Shown here: positions 1 to 7,815 of the stretch, one piece after another
Position numbering within the stretch: position 1 is the first letter of the stretch
Layout: each line of letters starts with the position of its first letter
Assembly: GCF_950066645.1 (NCBI RefSeq)
Contig: NZ_CATMFB010000002.1
Span: 186,001-250,000 of the forward strand
Direction of reading: 5' to 3'
DNA: 64,000 bases
Source: an uncultured Thalassolituus sp.
GTDB lineage: Bacteria > Pseudomonadota > Gammaproteobacteria > Pseudomonadales > Oceanobacteraceae
Translations under genes and position numbers: made by a program
The notes under the pieces: model-generated
The model's database searches: none
Seen by the model: the letters and a program-made list of their open reading frames with translations, nothing else
Told to the model about the DNA's origin: nothing

Positions 1-1724
1 AACAGGCGCAGGCTGAAACCCTGTTCTTCTGCCACACGGGACAAGGTTTCCTGCGCCTGGTACTGAGCCCAGACGGCGGCCAGCTGGCCTGCGTCTTTAG
101 AAGAATCTGAGTAACCTATCATGACCTGCTGACGGCACTGACTGTATTCACGATACCAGGGCACCTGCCAGAGTTTTTCCATACGCGGTCCGGACTGTTC
201 AAGGTCTGACAGAGTTTCAAATAACGGGACCACTGGCATCGGATATTTAAGGCCGCTGGCGCGTAACAGAAGCGCTACCGCAAGAATATCGGAGGGTTCG
301 CTTGCCATTGAAATAATGTAACAGGAGACGCCCTGACCAATCGGTTCACCTAAAACCTTCATGGTCGCAAGCACTTCTGCAGCTTCTTCCGACGGTGTCC
401 AGTCATCAGAGATCAGTGGGCGCTTAGACGCGAGTTCTTTTAACAGAAACTCCTGCTTTTTATCTTCTGACCACGACAGATAATCGCCCCAGCCATAAAA
501 TTCACACAATTCCTGCAATACACCGGCATGGCGTCCGGACTCCTGACGGACATCCAGCCTCACGAGCGTCAGGCCAAAACAGGATGCACGCCTCAGCGTG
601 TCGAGAAGGTAGCCATCTGCGATGTGGTCGAGGCCGCACCCAACCAGACTGTCGTAACAGGCGGTCAATGGATCGACCAGATCTTTTTCATCGAGCATGG
701 GTTGCTTGCGGCTCTCTTCACCGGCCGCCTTTGCCTGCGCCCACTGACGCGTATGCTCGAGACGGGTACGCAGCTCATGAAGACAATCACGATAAGGCTC
801 CCGGCCCGGATATCGGGTTTTAAATTCATGAGACGCTGCAGCCATCGACAGCTGACTGCCCAGAATTTCGATATCACGTAAAAAGAGATCCGCGGCCATC
901 CAGCGCGCCAGATACAGGACTTCCCGGGTGACGGTGGATGTGACATTGGGATTTCCATCACGGTCACCGCCCATCCAGGACGAAAACCGGACAGGCACGG
1001 CATTCAGAGGCAGTGATGACGCATCGCGTTTACTGAGTTCTTTATCGAGCGTTCTGATCAGGCGCGGTACGGCATACCACAGGGAATTTTCAATCACTGC
1101 AAATCCCCACTTGGCTTCGTCTACCGCTGTCGGACGCACTTTGCGTATTTCATCGGTATGCCAGATCTCATCAATCAGCCGGGAAATTTTTAACTCCAGA
1201 GAGCCCAGTTCAGGATGGTCTTCCCGAAGGTCGTCACGACGCTGTAGCAGGCGCGAAATTTCATCGTACTTCTGAATCAGCGTACGGCGGGTAATCTCAG
1301 TGGGGTGTGCGGTCAGAACCAGCTCGATGTTCGCTTTTGCGATTTTCCGGGTCAGGGCGTCGCCATTAATACCCTCTTTATCGAGCCGGTCGAGAAGACC
1401 AGAGAACATATGATCAACGCCATCACTGATCTTTTCTTCCCGTCGCCAGCTGACACCGTGCTGCTGCTCGGCAATGTTGGCCAGGTTCAGAAACTGATTA
1501 AATCCACGGACCACAGGGACCAGTGACTCATCGCTCAGTCCTTTCAGAAGACGTAACAACTTATCGCGCTCTTCGGCATCACCATTTCGTGCACGCTTTG
1601 CCTGTTTGCGGATCGTTTCTATCTGCTCAAGCACTGCTTTACCGACATGACGCTCAATTGTTTCGCCTAAGGCGTTTCCCAGCATACGGACTTTGTCACG
1701 CAGCAAAGAATCCAGCTCCTCCAT
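1..1724 (-). CDS. ppc: phosphoenolpyruvate carboxylase, N-terminal two thirds (runs off the window)
   Basis: Carboxylates phosphoenolpyruvate with bicarbonate to oxaloacetate, an anaplerotic reaction of the cytoplasm. Translating the minus strand from the ATG at 1724 gives about 574 residues, beginning MEELDSLLRDKVRMLG. The family signatures appear in order: LVLTAHPTEITRRT (catalytic His region), FSSWMGGDRDGNPNVT, and MIGYSDSSKDAG near the window edge. The frame is open to base 1, just before the HGRGG catalytic loop expected next, so the C-terminal third lies outside. The gene is divergent from the small gene at 1946, with 221 bases between them. Identification rests on strictly conserved motifs and is secure; only the far end is unseen. 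Confidence 0.97.
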   Translation of the reverse strand, partial: MEELDSLLRDKVRMLGNALGETIERHVGKAVLEQIETIRKQAKRARNGDAEERDKLLRLLKGLSDESLVPVVRGFNQFLNLANIAEQQHGVSWRREEKISDGVDHMFSGLLDRLDKEGINGDALTRKIAKANIELVLTAHPTEITRRTLIQKYDEISRLLQRRDDLREDHPELGSLELKISRLIDEIWHTDEIRKVRPTAVDEAKWGFAVIENSLWYAVPRLIRTLDKELSKRDASSLPLNAVPVRFSSWMGGDRDGNPNVTSTVTREVLYLARWMAADLFLRDIEILGSQLSMAAASHEFKTRYPGREPYRDCLHELRTRLEHTRQWAQAKAAGEESRKQPMLDEKDLVDPLTACYDSLVGCGLDHIADGYLLDTLRRASCFGLTLVRLDVRQESGRHAGVLQELCEFYGWGDYLSWSEDKKQEFLLKELASKRPLISDDWTPSEEAAEVLATMKVLGEPIGQGVSCYIISMASEPSDILAVALLLRASGLKYPMPVVPLFETLSDLEQSGPRMEKLWQVPWYREYSQCRQQVMIGYSDSSKDAGQLAAVWAQYQAQETLSRVAEEQGFSLRL

Positions 1725-1945
1725 CTCACTCCCCTTAATCCGGTGATTTTGAGTGCATCGCATTACTTCAGTGTGAGCAAAATGTCAGGAAACTCAAGTA
1801 AGAATCATCAGGTCGGCGGCTACGGTCGTACTCCCACCGGGCTTTGTGATTCAACGGTATGCCAAAGTTTCCATAGAGGGAGGAAATCTGCCGGAACTTT
1901 TGCCATAAATTCAGAACAGAAGTCTGACAACGCAAGGAGAGGAAT

Positions 1946-2284
1946 ATGCCAATGAAAGTTGCTGATCTGATGACCCACTGGCAAAGCGAATTTGGTTCTG
2001 AATTATCTGCTGCCAGCTACAGTCTGCCACTGAAATCCCAGGATGCCGCGAGAGTGGAGGCACTGACAGAAATGTTTCCGTCGATGACGCGTGAACAGAT
2101 CCTCCGGGACCTGATCAGCGCCGCCCTGGATGATCTGACGTCTGGGTTTCCTTATGTCGCAGGAGACAAAGTGGTCGCAGAAGATGAAGAAGGATTTCCG
2201 CTGTATGAAGATGTTGGACTGACACCCAGATTTCTGGAACTGACCCGCAAGCACCTGAATCAGACACAGGAAGAGCGTCACTGA
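1946..2284 (+). CDS. small conserved protein of unknown function (called 'type 1 pili tip component' in some pseudomonads)
   Basis: A soluble 112-residue acidic protein with no signal peptide or membrane segment. The pattern (N-terminal helix, then a region with FPYVAGDKVVAEDEEGFPLYEDVG and TPRFLELTRKHL) resembles a short family conserved in Pseudomonas and relatives and sometimes labelled a pilin assembly or type 1 pili tip component. I know of no experiment behind that name, and nothing here (no pilin genes) supports it. The ATG at 1946 follows AAGGAG with a six-base gap, which favours it over the second ATG at 1952. It is convergent with mazG, seven bases apart, with no clear terminator in between. 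Confidence 0.8.
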   Translation: MPMKVADLMTHWQSEFGSELSAASYSLPLKSQDAARVEALTEMFPSMTREQILRDLISAALDDLTSGFPYVAGDKVVAEDEEGFPLYEDVGLTPRFLELTRKHLNQTQEERH

Positions 2285-2291
2285 CGCCCGT

Positions 2292-3113
2292 TCAGCTATC
2301 GCGCTCCTGACGCTTGGCCTGCTGCCAGGCGTCTTCCATATCGCCCTCCGACATCTGCGCCCAGCCTCCACGCTGCTCAGCCACCTGCTCTACGACAGAA
2401 AACCGCTCACTGAAACGTTGATTCGTTCCGCGCAGCGCTGTTTCCGGGTTAATTCCCTGATGTCGGGCCAGGTTTGTGACAGCGAACAGAAGATCGCCGA
2501 TTTCCTTTTCCAGAGCGTGCTGGTCACCCTTTTTCAGTTCAACCAGAACCTCGTCAAACTCCTCGCGGATTTTATCGACCACACCCGTGGTGTCTTTCCA
2601 GTCAAAGCCGACCCCTGATGCTTTTTTCTGCAGTTTTACTGCACGGGTCAGTCCCGGCAGCGTCACAGGCACGTCATCAAGAAGACCTTTACTGCGCTTG
2701 GGTGCCAACGCTTTTTCCTGCTGTTTGATCTCTTCCCAGCGCGCTGCAATCCACGCCTCGTCAGGCTCATCTCCGGGAGAGCGACAACTCTCCTTTGTAC
2801 CTTCCGGGAAAACGTGGGGATGTCTACGGATTAATTTTTCAACCAGCCGGTGCACGATACTGTGCAGGTTAAACCAGCCTTTTTCATCGGCCATCTGTCC
2901 GTAAAAGATCACCTGAAATAACAGGTCACCTAATTCTTCTTCGAGATGTGGCCAGTCCTGACGCTCAATCGCGTCGGCAACCTCATAGGCTTCCTCCAGA
3001 GTGTGCGGAAGAATAGAGGCGAAATCCTGTTTCAGATCCCAGGGACAACCGGTTTCAGGGTGACGCAACCGCCGCATAACATAGAGAAGATCGTCAACAG
3101 AATAAGCGGCCAT
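2292..3113 (-). CDS. mazG: nucleoside triphosphate pyrophosphohydrolase MazG
   Basis: Hydrolyses NTPs and dNTPs to monophosphates and pyrophosphate; in E. coli it is tied to nucleotide-pool cleaning and lowering of ppGpp. The 273 residues hold two MazG repeats. The first has HTLEEAYEVADAIE and EEELGDLLFQVIFY, the second REEFDEVLVEL and EKEIGDLLFAVTNLAR; these EExxE...ExxD blocks bind Mg. Length matches the family (about 260-280). The ATG shares one base with the relA stop (TAATG), implying translational coupling, and it is the last gene of rlmD-relA-mazG. The pairing with relA is conserved in gammaproteobacteria and fits a role in (p)ppGpp metabolism. Confidence 0.96.
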   Translation of the reverse strand: MAAYSVDDLLYVMRRLRHPETGCPWDLKQDFASILPHTLEEAYEVADAIERQDWPHLEEELGDLLFQVIFYGQMADEKGWFNLHSIVHRLVEKLIRRHPHVFPEGTKESCRSPGDEPDEAWIAARWEEIKQQEKALAPKRSKGLLDDVPVTLPGLTRAVKLQKKASGVGFDWKDTTGVVDKIREEFDEVLVELKKGDQHALEKEIGDLLFAVTNLARHQGINPETALRGTNQRFSERFSVVEQVAEQRGGWAQMSEGDMEDAWQQAKRQERDS

Positions 3114-5359
3114 TAATGCCCTGCCCTCACACGGCGGGTAGAAAGAACGTTTGGCAACTGCTCGATTTTACTCATGACTTTCGCCAGACGTTCGAGGCTG
3201 TCGACTTCAACTGTCATATTCATGCTTGCGGTGTTTTCGCCCTGATTCGACAGGGTGTTCACTGCAATCACGTTAACACGCTCGTTCGCCAGCAATGCAC
3301 TCACGTCCCGCAACAGACCTGTACGGTCATACGCGGTAACGGCCATTTCGACCGGATAGAGCTGGCCGGGTCTGTGACCCCAGCTGACCTGCAGAACACG
3401 TCGCGGCTCTACCGCCGCCAGATGCAACAGATTTTCGCAGTCACTGCGATGGACTGTCACACCACGCCCCAGGGTGACGTAGCCGCGGATATCATCACCC
3501 GGCACGGGCAGACAGCACTGCGCCATCTGCGTCATCAGGTTGCCGACACCTTCAATAAATACATCGTCACCACCACTGTGCCTGTCTTTCGGCTCGTGCC
3601 GACGTATCAGTGGCAGTTCCTGCTGTTTATGCAGGCTGGTATCTACCTGCTTCAGTAACTGATGTACGATCTGCCCGATACGCAGATCGCCAGCACCGAC
3701 CGCCGCAAACATATCCTCGGCCGAGCGCATATTCAGCACTTTCGCAACATCGTGAAGTGGCTCGTCGACCAGATCGAGACGGTCCATTTCGCGAAACACC
3801 AGCTGGCGTCCTTCTTCAATATTCTTATCCCGGTCCTGCAGCTTAAACCAGTGAGCGACTTTTGCCCGGGCGCGGGTGGTATGAATATACCCGGCGTCCG
3901 GATACAGCCAGTCACGGCTTGGGTGTGCGCTCGGATGAGTCAGAATTTCAACCTGCTCACCGGTTTTTAATAAGTACGTCAGAGGAACGATGCGACCATT
4001 CACTTTTGCGCCACGGCATTTGTTGCCCACTTCGGTGTGAACGCGATAGGCAAAATCCACCGGCGAAGCTTTTGGTGGCAGATCCACCACATGCCCCTCA
4101 GGCGTAAATACATAGATGCGGTCCGGATTGATATCAGAGCGCAGCTCGCCGGCCAGTTGAGGCAGATCATCCAGTTCTTCGTGCCACTCAAGCACCTGAC
4201 GCAACCAGGCTATCTTCTGTTCGTAGCCCTGATCTTTGGCGTTAATATCCGTGCCTTTATACAACCAGTGCGCGCAGACACCCAGCTCGGCATCTTCGTG
4301 CATCTGGTGGGTACGGATCTGAACCTCAATCACCTTACCTTCCGGTCCGACAACTGCGGTGTGCAGTGAGCGGTATCCGTTCTCTTTCGGGTTGGCGATA
4401 TAGTCGTCAAATTCGTTCGGAATGTGTCGCCACAGGGTATGTACTATCCCCAGTGCGGCATAACAGTCCCGGACTTCAGGGACCAGAACCCGGACCGCGC
4501 GGATGTCATAAATCTGAGAAAAATCGAGATTTTTACGGCTCATTTTTCTCCAGATACTGTAGATGTGCTTTGCCCTGCCATAGACATCACAGGCGATACC
4601 TGACGCCGCCATTTCACCGCGCAGGCGGCTGACGACAGTCTCAATATAATCCTGACGGGCGAGACGCTTTTCATCGAGCAGCGAGGCGATCTTTTTATAT
4701 GCGCCCGGCTGCAGATAACGGAAAGCCAGATCTTCCAGCTCCCATTTAAGATGACCAATGCCCAGGCGATGAGCAAGCGGGGCGTAAATATTGAAAACTT
4801 CTTCCGCGACTTTGCGGCGTTTGTCTTCCGGTGCATCCTTCACTGCGCGGATGGCAGATGTCCGCTCAGCCAGCTTGATCAGGGCAACACGCACGTCGTC
4901 GATCATAGCTACCAGCATTTTCCGCAGGTTATCCACCTGCGCTTCCCGCTGTCCAAGTACGACTTCATCGCGGGAATTCTGCAGTGCACTGATCGCAGCC
5001 ATGCGCAGAACACCTTCGATCAGCTTGGCAACCTCTGCCCCAAACTGGCGTTCAACTTTCTGCAGCGACAGGCGACCTTCCCGCACGGCCCGATACAGCA
5101 ACGAGGCAATAATTGAAGCATTATCAAGACGCAGATCGATCAGAATCTGCGCCATTTCGATCCCCATCTGCACACTGTCAATGGACCAGTAAGTGCGGTT
5201 CGCGATGGCTTCATCAGAAAGCTGTTTCGCCAGCATCAGCGCATCACGCAGAACCTCTGGTTCTTTCATGTGCGTTGTACAGCGGATGTCTTCTATCCAA
5301 CGATCAATATCAAGAGAACCGTCGTGCAGAAGGGGGTGATCTTCACGGACTTTAACCAT
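3113..5359 (-). CDS. relA: GTP pyrophosphokinase RelA, (p)ppGpp synthetase I
   Basis: Ribosome-associated synthetase that makes pppGpp/ppGpp from GTP/GDP and ATP when uncharged tRNA enters the A site. The 748 residues show a degenerate N-terminal HD-like region without the HD pair, the synthetase domain (YDIRAVRVLV, then EFDDYIANPKENGYRSLHT, EVQIRTHQMHEDAE), a TGS domain (DRIYVFTPEGHVVDLP onward), a Cys-rich segment with MAQCCLPVPGD, and a C-terminal ACT domain. The E-F-D-D signature, in place of the R-x-K-D of bifunctional SpoT/Rel, marks a synthetase-only RelA. The ATG overlaps the rlmD stop by one base, and mazG overlaps its own stop likewise, so the three genes are coupled. Confidence 0.98.
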   Translation of the reverse strand: MVKVREDHPLLHDGSLDIDRWIEDIRCTTHMKEPEVLRDALMLAKQLSDEAIANRTYWSIDSVQMGIEMAQILIDLRLDNASIIASLLYRAVREGRLSLQKVERQFGAEVAKLIEGVLRMAAISALQNSRDEVVLGQREAQVDNLRKMLVAMIDDVRVALIKLAERTSAIRAVKDAPEDKRRKVAEEVFNIYAPLAHRLGIGHLKWELEDLAFRYLQPGAYKKIASLLDEKRLARQDYIETVVSRLRGEMAASGIACDVYGRAKHIYSIWRKMSRKNLDFSQIYDIRAVRVLVPEVRDCYAALGIVHTLWRHIPNEFDDYIANPKENGYRSLHTAVVGPEGKVIEVQIRTHQMHEDAELGVCAHWLYKGTDINAKDQGYEQKIAWLRQVLEWHEELDDLPQLAGELRSDINPDRIYVFTPEGHVVDLPPKASPVDFAYRVHTEVGNKCRGAKVNGRIVPLTYLLKTGEQVEILTHPSAHPSRDWLYPDAGYIHTTRARAKVAHWFKLQDRDKNIEEGRQLVFREMDRLDLVDEPLHDVAKVLNMRSAEDMFAAVGAGDLRIGQIVHQLLKQVDTSLHKQQELPLIRRHEPKDRHSGGDDVFIEGVGNLMTQMAQCCLPVPGDDIRGYVTLGRGVTVHRSDCENLLHLAAVEPRRVLQVSWGHRPGQLYPVEMAVTAYDRTGLLRDVSALLANERVNVIAVNTLSNQGENTASMNMTVEVDSLERLAKVMSKIEQLPNVLSTRRVRAGH

Positions 5360-6681
5360 TACTTACCCCGGTACTCCAGCAACACCATGGTTTCGACATG
5401 GTGAGTCTGTGGGAACATATCCATAATTCCTGTTTTCTTCACTTCATAACCTGCAGCACACAATGCTCCCAGGTCCCGTGCCAGCGTCGCTGCATCGCAG
5501 GACACATAGAGGACGCGCGCAACCCGGCGTCGGATCAACTCAGGCACAACCGCAGCTGCGCCCGCCCTTGGAGGGTCAAGCAGCACTGCATCCGGCTCAG
5601 GCAGAACACTCAGTGCTGCCGTCTCCGACAGATCTGCCCGGATTGCCTGCAAAGGAAGGGCCAACTTTTCGGCCTGAGCCTTCAGACTGTTGACCATGCT
5701 GTCCTGTCCTTCCACTGCCACGACATGGCGACAGTGACTGGCGAGGGGCATAGAAAAATTCCCATGTCCCGCAAACAGGTCCCAGATCTGCTCATTTTCA
5801 GCAGGAGCCAGCCACTCAAGTGCCTGAGCCACCATCTGCCTGTTCACGGCGCCGTTTACCTGAATAAAATCATCCGGCTGTATCCGCAGTTTTAAGCCTT
5901 CTACCTGATGCCAGAGTTCGTCAGGATCTTCAGGCCAGAGACAGTCTGCCTCAGCGCCTTTTTCTGTGCGCACCCAAAGCTGTAACTGGCGGGCAGAGCG
6001 CTGCTGCCAGGCATCAAACTGCGTTGCCAGTACGTTACGATCGTTATGCCCCAGTGGTTTCAGGGCGCGTACAACAAAGACCAGCGCATTATCGGCCCAA
6101 AGCGGTTCTATCTGGGTAATCAGGCTGCGCGCCTCAAGGCTCCCGATCAGTGCCCGCCAGGCATCCCAATCAAGAGCCTCGTGGTCGGGCAGCACTGCGC
6201 AGCGACTGATGTTGCTGAGGTGCTTTGATCCTTCTTCGCGAAAACCGACAAAATTTGTATTCTGATCTTTGCTGAAGCGCACTCCGAGACGCGCTTTACG
6301 GCGATAGCCCCAGGCATCCCCCGTCAGCGCCTGGCTCCATTGCGGGACGGCCACTTTCTGACGACTGAGTTCACGCTCTACCCTTGCCTGTTTAAATGCT
6401 ACCTGCGCATCGGCGGTCATATGCTGCAGATCGCAGCCGCCACAGCGACGGTAATGCGGACACGGGGGTTCGGTTCTCTCTGGCGCTGGCGCTTCAACAC
6501 TGTCGAGACGGGTATGCCAGATTTTTTTACTGCGGTTTTCGAGACGCGCTGTTACGCGCTCGCCAGGCAGGGCGCCCGGTACGAAATACACGTCTCTGCC
6601 AAGCCGACCAACGCCCTGTCCTTCTGAATTAAGGTTATCAATGGTCAGACTGACTACCCGACCCTTTCCTGACTGTGTCAC
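5359..6681 (-). CDS. rlmD: 23S rRNA (uracil-1939-C5)-methyltransferase RlmD
   Basis: Methylates U1939 of 23S rRNA using S-adenosylmethionine. The 440 residues contain an N-terminal TRAM RNA-binding domain (to about residue 65), a 4Fe-4S cysteine set CPHYRRCGGCDLQH, the SAM-binding region IWDLFAGHGNFSMPLA, the DPPRAGA motif and the catalytic cysteine in YVSCDAATLARDL. Length matches E. coli RlmD (433). It is the first gene of rlmD-relA-mazG and is separated from cysM upstream by 90 bases. All catalytic residues are present. Confidence 0.97.
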   Translation of the reverse strand: MTQSGKGRVVSLTIDNLNSEGQGVGRLGRDVYFVPGALPGERVTARLENRSKKIWHTRLDSVEAPAPERTEPPCPHYRRCGGCDLQHMTADAQVAFKQARVERELSRQKVAVPQWSQALTGDAWGYRRKARLGVRFSKDQNTNFVGFREEGSKHLSNISRCAVLPDHEALDWDAWRALIGSLEARSLITQIEPLWADNALVFVVRALKPLGHNDRNVLATQFDAWQQRSARQLQLWVRTEKGAEADCLWPEDPDELWHQVEGLKLRIQPDDFIQVNGAVNRQMVAQALEWLAPAENEQIWDLFAGHGNFSMPLASHCRHVVAVEGQDSMVNSLKAQAEKLALPLQAIRADLSETAALSVLPEPDAVLLDPPRAGAAAVVPELIRRRVARVLYVSCDAATLARDLGALCAAGYEVKKTGIMDMFPQTHHVETMVLLEYRGK

Positions 6682-6710
6682 TGGCGTTACCGTCGCGGCG
6701 CTTTTGATTT

Positions 6711-6742
6711 ATGCCCCATATCAGGGCGTTTTTTGTTTTTTC
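6711..6742 (+). terminator. plus-strand intrinsic terminator between rlmD and cysM
   Basis: GCCC-CATATCA-GGGC, extendable to a six-pair stem with A-T and T-G pairs, followed on the plus strand by GTTTTTTGTTTTTT. The T-rich tail shows it acts on plus-strand transcription, yet no plus-strand gene ends here; the nearest one upstream ends at 2284. On the minus strand the hairpin has no U tract. Confidence 0.6.
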
Positions 6743-6771
6743 AAGTTATGTGACCGGAAACGGCACGCAAC

Positions 6772-7677
6772 TTACTTTGGAGCAAAGACCCCGGATGACA
6801 GATAGCGGTCACCCCGGTCACAGACAATGGCAACGATCGTGGCATTTTTCTCTGTGGCAGCAAGCTTCAGTGCTGCCGCAACGGCACCACCCGATGACAC
6901 ACCACAGAAGATCCCTTCTTCGCGGGCGAGGGCACGCATCGTGTCTTCTGCCTCCTGCTGACCGATATCCATCACCCGATCCACGCGGCTACGATCAAAA
7001 ATGGTCGGCAGATACTCCTCTGGCCAGCGCCGGATGCCAGGAATCGCAGCCCCCTCTGAAGGCTGCAATCCAACGATGCAGATGTCAGAATTCTGTTCCT
7101 TGAGGTAACGGGAGGTCCCCATAATTGTTCCCGTCGTACCCATTGAACTGACGAAGTGAGTCACCTGCCCCTGGGTCTGCTGCCAGATTTCGGGGCCGGT
7201 GCCGTGGTAATGTGCTTCAGGGTTATCAAGGTTGCCGAACTGGTTCAGCACAATCCCTTTGCCTTCCTCCTGCATCTTAAGAGCAAGATCCCGGGCGCCT
7301 TCCATGCCCTCTTCTTTACTGACAAGGATCAGTTCAGCCCCGTAAGCTTCCATGGCCCAGCGACGCTCCATGGTCGCGTTATCGGGCATGATCAGAATCA
7401 TACGGTAGCCCATGATGGCAGCGGCCATGGCCAGCGCAATCCCGGTATTGCCGCTGGTCGCTTCAACCAGAGTATCGCCCGGGCGGATATCACCGCGCTG
7501 TTCTGCACGCTGAATCATCGACAGTGCCGGGCGGTCTTTGACCGAGCCTGCCGGATTATTGCCTTCGAGCTTCAGTAATACCGTGCTTCCTGAGTCCGCT
7601 GGTACCAGGCGTTGCAGTCGCACGAGAGGGGTATTGCCCACACAGTCAGCGATGGTCGGATAGCGGATATCGGTCAC
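6772..7677 (-). CDS. cysM: cysteine synthase B (O-acetylserine sulfhydrylase B)
   Basis: PLP enzyme that makes cysteine from O-acetylserine and sulfide, and in the B isoform S-sulfocysteine from thiosulfate. The 301 residues show the PLP lysine in NNPAGSVKDRPAL, the substrate loop EATSGNTGIALAMAA, and the phosphate-binding SSMGTTGTIMG. Length (about 300) and the Q-F-G-N-L-D-N-P-E-A-H region match CysM rather than the longer CysK. It stands alone, divergent from the sensor kinase at 7816. The synteny cysM-rlmD-relA-mazG is the same as in Pseudomonas. Confidence 0.95.
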   Translation of the reverse strand: MTDIRYPTIADCVGNTPLVRLQRLVPADSGSTVLLKLEGNNPAGSVKDRPALSMIQRAEQRGDIRPGDTLVEATSGNTGIALAMAAAIMGYRMILIMPDNATMERRWAMEAYGAELILVSKEEGMEGARDLALKMQEEGKGIVLNQFGNLDNPEAHYHGTGPEIWQQTQGQVTHFVSSMGTTGTIMGTSRYLKEQNSDICIVGLQPSEGAAIPGIRRWPEEYLPTIFDRSRVDRVMDIGQQEAEDTMRALAREEGIFCGVSSGGAVAAALKLAATEKNATIVAIVCDRGDRYLSSGVFAPK

Positions 7678-7815
7678 GGGAGAACCCTCAAGCTGGAAAA
7701 GCCGCTTATTCTACCCATCTCACTGGCCGCTGGCGACGGTCGCAGGAAGCGTTATGTTTGCACCCCGCCATTGTCGCCTATATTCTGACACTTTAATCCT
7801 CTGAAGCCTTTTCCC

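Noticed and set aside
665-1003. Frames of 60-120 residues inside ppc
   Set aside because: The ppc frame carries all family motifs; the others are shadows.
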